64,000 bases of DNA from Streptomyces sp. 3214.6 (lineage in GTDB: Bacteria > Actinomycetota > Actinomycetes > Streptomycetales > Streptomycetaceae), in contig NZ_LT670819.1 in NCBI RefSeq assembly GCF_900129855.1, forward strand, positions 7,626,001-7,690,000, given 5' to 3'. Within the stretch, counting starts at the first letter, position 1. Every line of letters starts with the position of its first letter. Both the position numbers and the translations under genes were made by a program. Of this stretch, positions 58,990 through 64,000 are shown piece by piece. The notes beneath the pieces were generated by a model that was not told the origin of the DNA, made no database searches, and worked only from the letters and a program-made list of their open reading frames with translations.

Positions 58990-59007
58990 CCCACCCTCGC
59001 ACGCGCG

Positions 59008-59047
59008 AGGGCCCGGCACCGTCGAAGCGTCGACGGTGCCGGGCCCT
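59008..59047. terminator. Perfect 18-bp bidirectional terminator
   Basis: AGGGCCCGGCACCGTCGA (59008-59025) and TCGACGGTGCCGGGCCCT (59030-59047) are exact complements around AGCG. It lies between the convergent sixA and serB genes and should act on both. Confidence 0.85.
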
Positions 59048-59078
59048 CCCCGTTGCGTCCGGGTCCCCGCCCGGGGGG

Positions 59079-60293
59079 CTACCGCTCGTCGTGCGTCTCC
59101 GCGGCCTCGACCTCTTCGCGGGTGATGCCCAGCAGATACAGGACGGTGTCCAGGAACGGCACGTTCACCGCCGTGTGCGCCGCCTGACGCACCACCGGCT
59201 TGGCGTTGAAGGCGACCCCGAGACCGGCGGCGTTCAGCATGTCCAGGTCGTTGGCGCCGTCACCGATCGCCACGGTCTGCGACAGCGGTACGCCCGCCTC
59301 GGCGGCGAACCTGCGCAGCAGCCGCGCCTTGCCCGCACGGTCCACGATCTCACCGGTGACCCTGCCGGTCAGCCGGCCGTCGACGATCTCCAGCGTGTTC
59401 GCCTGGGCGAAGTCCAGCCCGAGCCGCTCCTGCAGATCGTCGGTGACCTGCGTGAAACCGCCGGAGACGACGCCCACCTGGTAGCCGAGCCGCTTCAGCG
59501 TCCGGATCAGCGTGCGCGCACCCGGCGTCAGCCGCACCTCGGCGCGCACCTTCTCCACGACCGAGGCGTCCAGGCCCTCCAGCAACGCGACCCGCGCGTG
59601 CAGCGACTGCTCGAAGTCGAGCTCACCGCGCATCGCGGCCGCCGTCACCTCGGCGACCTCGGCCTCGCAGCCCGCGTGCGCGGCGAAGAGCTCGATCACC
59701 TCGTCCTGGATGAGGGTGGAGTCGACGTCCATGACGACGAGCCGCTGGGCCCGCCGGTACAGGCCGGCGTCCACCACGGCGACGTCCACCCCGAGCGCCG
59801 CCGCGTCCATGACGAGGGCGGTGCGCAGCGGCTCGGTCTCCACACCGGAAACGGCGAACTCGACGGCGGTGACGGGGTACTTGGCGAGCCGGAAGATACG
59901 GTCGATGTTGCCGCCGACCTTCGTGATCTTCGAGGCGATCGCCGCCGTGGCCTGCGCGGTGAGCGGATGCCCGAGCACGGTGACCAGCGACCGGCCGAGG
60001 CCGCGCGGCCGGTTGTCGCCGAGGCCGGAGATGATCTCCGCCTGCATCTTCATCGACTCGGCCCAGCTGTGGACCGTCGACCGCAGCTCCCCCTCCAGGC
60101 CGGCCGGCGGCTCGGTCACGAGCGCGCACAGCACCATCCGGCCCCGGGTGACGACCTGCTCGATGTCGACCACGTCGACGGAGTAGGCGGCGAGGGTGTC
60201 GAAGAGGCCGGCCGTGATGCCCGGCCTGTCCTTGCCGAAGATCTTGACAAGGAGCGTGGGGACGTCGGAGGACGAAGTCTGCAAAGCGCTCAT
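59079..60293 (-). CDS. serB: Phosphoserine phosphatase with N-terminal ACT-like domains
   Basis: A 404-residue HAD-family enzyme. The first 180 residues hold two ACT-like modules (VKIFGKDRPGITAGLFDTLAAYSVDVVDIEQVV; VLGHPLTAQATAAIASKITKVGGNIDRIFRLA). The HAD core has MDVDSTLIQDEVIELFA (nucleophile Asp), VVSGGFTQV, and IGDGANDLDML. It makes serine from phosphoserine, likely with feedback via ACT. ATG 60293 opens directly upstream of the first ACT module. Confidence 0.94.
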   Translation of the reverse strand: MSALQTSSSDVPTLLVKIFGKDRPGITAGLFDTLAAYSVDVVDIEQVVTRGRMVLCALVTEPPAGLEGELRSTVHSWAESMKMQAEIISGLGDNRPRGLGRSLVTVLGHPLTAQATAAIASKITKVGGNIDRIFRLAKYPVTAVEFAVSGVETEPLRTALVMDAAALGVDVAVVDAGLYRRAQRLVVMDVDSTLIQDEVIELFAAHAGCEAEVAEVTAAAMRGELDFEQSLHARVALLEGLDASVVEKVRAEVRLTPGARTLIRTLKRLGYQVGVVSGGFTQVTDDLQERLGLDFAQANTLEIVDGRLTGRVTGEIVDRAGKARLLRRFAAEAGVPLSQTVAIGDGANDLDMLNAAGLGVAFNAKPVVRQAAHTAVNVPFLDTVLYLLGITREEVEAAETHDER

Positions 60294-60420
60294 GGTGACT
60301 CCACCGTATCCGGCACCCAGTGCCCTTCGCCGCCGAGGTCCGCCTGACGGACAGGGAACAGTGGATGTCGGTGAGATGGCGCGGACCTCAACAGTGTCCC
60401 GCACCAGTCTCCCGCGAGCA

Positions 60421-62643
60421 TCACCGCGACCCTCTCGGCCTCCTCGGCGGGGGAGGCGACGGAGGGGGAGGAGGTGGCGGAGGGGGAGGAGGTGGCGGAG
60501 GCGGCCTCTCGTCCGGCCCGGACGACGGCCGCGAGCCGGGCCGCGGGCCGGGAGGCCGACGCGGTGAGCGGGGAGGCGGCCCGATCGGCCGGACCACGGT
60601 CGGTGCGCCGTAGACGTCGTCCGGTCCCGGCGGGACCTCGGGCGGACGCCCGCCCGTCGCCGGCGGCTCGCCCCGCCGGGAGCTCTCGTACGGCCTCGAC
60701 CGCTCGGCCCTGTCACCCGCGCCCGCGCCCGCGTCCTCGCGGCGCGCCGCCTCCGGCCGCGCGTCCCGCACCTCCAGCAGCTCCTGCGGAAGGCGCAGGT
60801 AGGGGTTGGTCGCCGGATTCGGCGGCCGGTACGAAGCACTCGGCGCGTACGGCCCCGTCCGCTCACCGGCGACCCCCGTCGGCCCGCGATGCTCGCCCGG
60901 ACCCTCCGCCGCAGCACTCCCCACGACACCCCGTGCCAGCGGCGCGGCCCGCCACCCCGCCGCCCCCGAGGCACACGCCAGCAGCGCACCGACGCCCCCG
61001 GCTCCCGCGCCCCACGCGGCCCCCAGGAGCAGCGCCGTTGCGAGATGCCCGCGCAGTTCGAGCCCGGCTCCGAACGCATCGAACCCCAGCACCGACAGCG
61101 AGGCGTTCACGGACACCTCCGTCAGCCACCCGACCAACGTCAACGCCAGGGCACTCGCCACCCCCAACCGCACAGCACACCGTCCCGCGAACCGGACGAC
61201 ACCGCCCCCTCGCGAGCCCGCCCCGCTCCCGGCGACCTCTGCGGCCGATCCTCGCCGAGCCCCGCCCGACCCCTGCCCTGCCCACTCGCCGGGCCTCTCC
61301 CCACCGCGCGCACGGTCCTCGGTCCGGTCCGCCGCGCCCACATCCCGCCCGTACCCCGCCCTCCCTCCGCCTGCGGCACTCCCGGCCGTCCCCGCATCGG
61401 CGCCGGCCCGCGGCCCGACCCCTGTTCCCGCCTCCGCAGCCGCACTCGCCCCCGCATCGAGCACCGCCGGCCCCGTCCCGCCCGTAGCCCCCCCGCCGAA
61501 CCCCGTCCCGCCCAAGGGTGTTCGTACCGCCGTCAGTACTCCCGCCAGCAGCATCATCAGGGCCGTCGCCACTCCCAGCAGCCATACGCGGCTGTCCAGT
61601 TCGGCCAGGCGGGACAGGGTCACCCGCTGGTCGGTGCCGACCCTGAGGAGCTCGTCGAGGGGGTGTGGGAGGACGTTCGTCAGGGCTCCCGTCGCGTGTC
61701 CGTCCCAGGGCACGAACAGGCCGATCGGGATGCCCAGCCAGACCCCGTTCGGCGCGCCGAGCAGCGCCGCTCCCGCGATCCGCCTGGGATGGTCGTCGCC
61801 GATCGCCGCGTAGGCCGCCGCGGCGAACCCGGCCGTCACGGCCACCAGCAGCACGGTGACGACGGCGGACACCGCCGGCCGCACCACGCGGTGCACCGCC
61901 TCCCAGCCAGGCGGCAGCGGCGTACGGCGCGAGGCCAGCAGGGCGATCAGCAGGATGCCGACGCACCAGCCGAGGCCGCCGAGCACCGTCGGCGCCAGGT
62001 CGACGGTGAAGCCGACCGCGGCCTTCGCGTCGACCAGGCCACCGAGCCGGTCGGGCAGCAGCCCCCCGATGTCCCCGACATCCCCGAGCCCGGGAATGTC
62101 CAGGCCTCCTCCTGCTCCACCGCGCCCGCCGCCACCGCCGGGCAGGTCGTCCAGGCCCAGCGAGCCCCCGTCGAACGTGATGACGTCGTGCCCTGCCCAG
62201 ACCAGCCCGCCGAGCATCGCCACGAACAGCGCGACCATCGTGCCGACGCGCGCGAGGAGTTCGGCCGGGGCGATCACGACTCCGGCCGCGCGCAGGGACC
62301 GCAGGAAGAACCAGGACAGCAGCAGCGCACCCACCAGGCTCACCCCCAATGGCGTGATCTCGATGGCCGTGTCCGCCTCCGCGCCCGTGAGTCCGAAGGC
62401 GGACACATCGCCGGACGGAGTCACCGAGCCCCCGGCCCCCAGGGCCACCACCGCGGCCGTCATCGGGCCCAACGAGCCTGCGGAGTCCGCCTTCAGCAGA
62501 TGCAGCCCGAGCGCCGCCGTCCCCGCCATCCCGATCAATGCCCAGCTCACCGCGGTAACAGCGGCCAGCAGCACGTCCGTCCACGGCACGCCCCCGCCGC
62601 GCGCCGCGCTCCCCCTGCCTTCGACACCCGTGCCGGCACTCAT
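60421..62643 (-). CDS. Streptophobe-type large membrane protein
   Basis: A 740-residue integral membrane protein restricted, as far as I know, to Streptomyces relatives. About ten helices fall in groups separated by low-complexity loops, for example DDLPGGGGGRGGAGGG, and long Gly/Arg/Ala-rich stretches near 425-510. The C-terminal 100 residues are cytoplasmic, Pro/Arg-rich, and end in a polyproline run encoded by a tandem repeat at about 60447-60505. No enzymatic motif is visible. ATG 62643. It is divergent from the FHA-ABC gene. Confidence 0.8.
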   Translation of the reverse strand: MSAGTGVEGRGSAARGGGVPWTDVLLAAVTAVSWALIGMAGTAALGLHLLKADSAGSLGPMTAAVVALGAGGSVTPSGDVSAFGLTGAEADTAIEITPLGVSLVGALLLSWFFLRSLRAAGVVIAPAELLARVGTMVALFVAMLGGLVWAGHDVITFDGGSLGLDDLPGGGGGRGGAGGGLDIPGLGDVGDIGGLLPDRLGGLVDAKAAVGFTVDLAPTVLGGLGWCVGILLIALLASRRTPLPPGWEAVHRVVRPAVSAVVTVLLVAVTAGFAAAAYAAIGDDHPRRIAGAALLGAPNGVWLGIPIGLFVPWDGHATGALTNVLPHPLDELLRVGTDQRVTLSRLAELDSRVWLLGVATALMMLLAGVLTAVRTPLGGTGFGGGATGGTGPAVLDAGASAAAEAGTGVGPRAGADAGTAGSAAGGGRAGYGRDVGAADRTEDRARGGERPGEWAGQGSGGARRGSAAEVAGSGAGSRGGGVVRFAGRCAVRLGVASALALTLVGWLTEVSVNASLSVLGFDAFGAGLELRGHLATALLLGAAWGAGAGGVGALLACASGAAGWRAAPLARGVVGSAAAEGPGEHRGPTGVAGERTGPYAPSASYRPPNPATNPYLRLPQELLEVRDARPEAARREDAGAGAGDRAERSRPYESSRRGEPPATGGRPPEVPPGPDDVYGAPTVVRPIGPPPRSPRRPPGPRPGSRPSSGPDERPPPPPPPPPPPPPPPSPPPPRRPRGSR
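60447..60505 (-). repeat. Repeat encoding a polyproline tail
   Basis: GAGGGGGAGGAGGTGGCG (18 bp, plus strand) appears about twice in tandem with degenerate flanking copies and encodes a run of prolines in the streptophobe-type protein. Polyproline stretches like this usually need EF-P for translation. Confidence 0.75.
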
Positions 62644-62839
62644 GCAGACCCCCCGATCCGCGGCGCGCAGCGGCGAAGATCGCCGCTTCCGTCCCCCCTC
62701 GCGTGCTTTTACCACTCTCCGGGCAGGTTTCAACCCCGTCAACGGGAACGGCCGATACGCTTGCGCACGCTCTTCACAAGGCCCGACTTTCGGTCAGGGG
62801 GCCGCTACTGAAATAGTTCCCCCCGATGTTCGACATCCC

Positions 62840-62845
62840 TAGACT
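62840..62845 (+). promoter_or_regulatory. TAGACT -10-like box upstream of the FHA-ABC gene
   Basis: TAGACT at 62840-62845 is 45 bp before GTG 62891, in an otherwise gene-free 247-bp divergent region that I found to hold no other clear signal. Confidence 0.35.
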
Positions 62846-62890
62846 CCCTGCCAATGGGGGTAACTCGGGGGACAACTCAGTGGGGCTGGA

Positions 62891-64000
62891 GTGCCGGAAC
62901 TCGTACTGGAATTGAACGGACGCACCTGGACGCTCGATCCGTCCAGGACATACGCCCTCGGACGTGATCCGCAGGGAGATATCGTCCTCGACGACGCCAG
63001 GGTCTCCTGGCGTCACGCCACGGTCAGCTTCAACGGCCGCAGTTGGGTCGTCGAGGACCACGGCAGCACCAACGGCACGTTCGCGCAGGGCCAACGGGTC
63101 CACCAACTGGAGCTCGGCCCCGGCTCGGTGCTGCACCTGGGCAACGCGACGGACGGGCCGCGGGTGGATCTGACGGGGGCACAGGCGCCCGTCGCGCAGC
63201 CGCAGCAGCAGCCCTTCGCCGCGCAGGCCGCGAACCCGGGCTGGGCCCAGCAGGCCCCGCAACCGCAGGCCGCCCAGGCCGGCTGGCAGCAGCCGCAGCA
63301 GGCCGCACCGCAGGTCCCGCAGCAGGGACCGGCCGCGGGCTACGCGCAGAACGTTCCCGGTGGTGGCGCGGGGGCGCCGCCGGTCTACGGCGACCGCAGC
63401 CCCACCACGTTCCACCATTTCTCCCTCGGCCGCGTGATGCGCATCGGCCGGGCCCTGGAGAACGAGCTGGTCGTCTCCGACCTGCAGGTCTCCCGTCACC
63501 ACGCCGAGTTCCACTCGACGCCCGACGGCCGCATGGAGATCCGCGACCTCGGCTCGCACAACGGCACCTACGTCAACGGCCAGCCGATCCCCAAGGGCGG
63601 CTCGGTCCAGCTGGGCCCCGCCGACATCGTCGGCGTCGGCCACTCGACGTTCCGGATCGTCGGCGACCGGCTCGAGGAGTTCGTCGACACCGGTGAGGTC
63701 TCCTTCTCCGCCCGTCACCTGACCGTCACGGTCGACGGCGGCAAGCAGATCCTCAAGGACGTCTCGTTCGGCGTCCCGGAGAAGTCACTGATCGCGGTCA
63801 TCGGACCGTCGGGTTCCGGCAAGTCCACCCTGCTCAAGGCGCTCACCGGCTACCGGCCCGCCAACCAGGGCGACGTCCTCTACGACAACCGCAACCTCTA
63901 CAAGCAGTTCGCCGAGCTGCGCCAGCGCATCGGTCTGGTCCCGCAGGACGACATCCTGCACAAGGAACTGACCGTCAAGAAGGCCCTCAAGTACGCGGCC
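62891..64000 (+). CDS. FHA domain-containing ABC transporter ATP-binding protein (3' end outside window)
   Basis: At least 370 residues, open through the right edge. Two FHA domains: residues about 1-95 (LGRDPQGDIVLDDARVSWRHA, HGSTNGTF) and about 165-260 (IGRALENELVVSDLQVSRHHAEF, LGSHNGTYVNG), each with the Ser/His/Asn phosphothreonine-binding set. A Gln/Pro/Ala-rich linker of about 70 residues lies between. The ABC domain then starts (VTVDGGKQILKDVSF) with Walker A IGPSGSGKST near 303. Usually such proteins continue into six helices. Ser/Thr kinase signalling (Pkn) probably controls transport. GTG 62891 has GGGG a few bases upstream. Confidence 0.92.
   Translation, partial: MPELVLELNGRTWTLDPSRTYALGRDPQGDIVLDDARVSWRHATVSFNGRSWVVEDHGSTNGTFAQGQRVHQLELGPGSVLHLGNATDGPRVDLTGAQAPVAQPQQQPFAAQAANPGWAQQAPQPQAAQAGWQQPQQAAPQVPQQGPAAGYAQNVPGGGAGAPPVYGDRSPTTFHHFSLGRVMRIGRALENELVVSDLQVSRHHAEFHSTPDGRMEIRDLGSHNGTYVNGQPIPKGGSVQLGPADIVGVGHSTFRIVGDRLEEFVDTGEVSFSARHLTVTVDGGKQILKDVSFGVPEKSLIAVIGPSGSGKSTLLKALTGYRPANQGDVLYDNRNLYKQFAELRQRIGLVPQDDILHKELTVKKALKYAA

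Overview
The window is a contiguous stretch of a high-GC actinobacterial chromosome, almost certainly Streptomyces. The evidence is the extreme G+C content with strong third-position bias, GTG and TTG starts, chains of genes joined by 4-bp ATGA/GTGA overlaps, the absence of any in-frame TTA codon that I could find, and lineage markers: an SCO1860-type LAXTG-anchored protein, the small nucleoid-associated protein Gbn, a streptophobe-type membrane protein, an Asp23/AmaP operon and FHA-gated ABC transporters. Gene order follows, in reverse, the S. coelicolor SCO1806-SCO1860 region as I remember it. I see no rRNA, tRNA, CRISPR array, insertion sequence or prophage.

Left third (1-20.3 kb): the cobalamin cluster. 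After the tail of an amidohydrolase and a wall-anchored secreted protein come two leftward operons. cobM-cobL-cbiG/cobJ-cobH-cbiX-cobC (8189 to 1704) holds corrin-ring methylases, the ring-contraction fusion, the methylmutase, a cobaltochelatase and the aminopropanol-branch decarboxylase. cobD-cobQ-cobN-chlID-cobO-cobB-cobI (19910 to 9042) holds late amidations, the large chelatase, adenosylation and cobinamide formation, and is preceded by a clear cobalamin riboswitch (about 19995-20195). A ZIP metal transporter sits between the two operons. The gene set mixes early (CbiX) and late (CobN/ChlID) cobalt-insertion machinery.

20-29 kb: a low-affinity phosphate transporter with an upstream PHO box, a class II aldolase, an alpha/beta hydrolase, an unknown protein, a VOC protein, an ABC-F ATPase preceded by a seven-residue leader peptide that looks leaderless, gbn beside a cluster of GATC sites, and an enoyl-CoA hydratase-like enzyme.

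29-33 kb: a six-gene envelope-stress locus of Asp23-like, DUF2273, DUF6286 and AmaP proteins, several of which share an Asp23-like pattern.

33-48 kb: ordinary chromosomal genes. These are an SDR lacking the YxxxK motif, a GH15 enzyme, SURF1, a Cys-rich mini-protein, a DEDDh exonuclease with BRCT domain, a VIT-family transporter, a membrane hydroxylase with lysoplasmalogenase, a CopD-like protein, a rearranged CaiB-type CoA transferase, a secreted subtilase, an acetate/solute symporter with its DUF485 partner, and moaA.

48-64 kb: small membrane proteins, tyrS, the tldD/tldE pair, the fatty-acid reductases fabG and fabI, a GntR/MFS divergent pair with an AT-rich operator, sixA, serB, a streptophobe protein and the start of an FHA-ABC transporter cut by the window edge.

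The most striking features outside genes are eight exact copies of the 12-bp palindrome CACGCGCGCGTG between 29.4 and 56.4 kb, read in all three codon phases, and several strong intergenic hairpins. Product names use sequence motifs and remembered family knowledge; no database was consulted.
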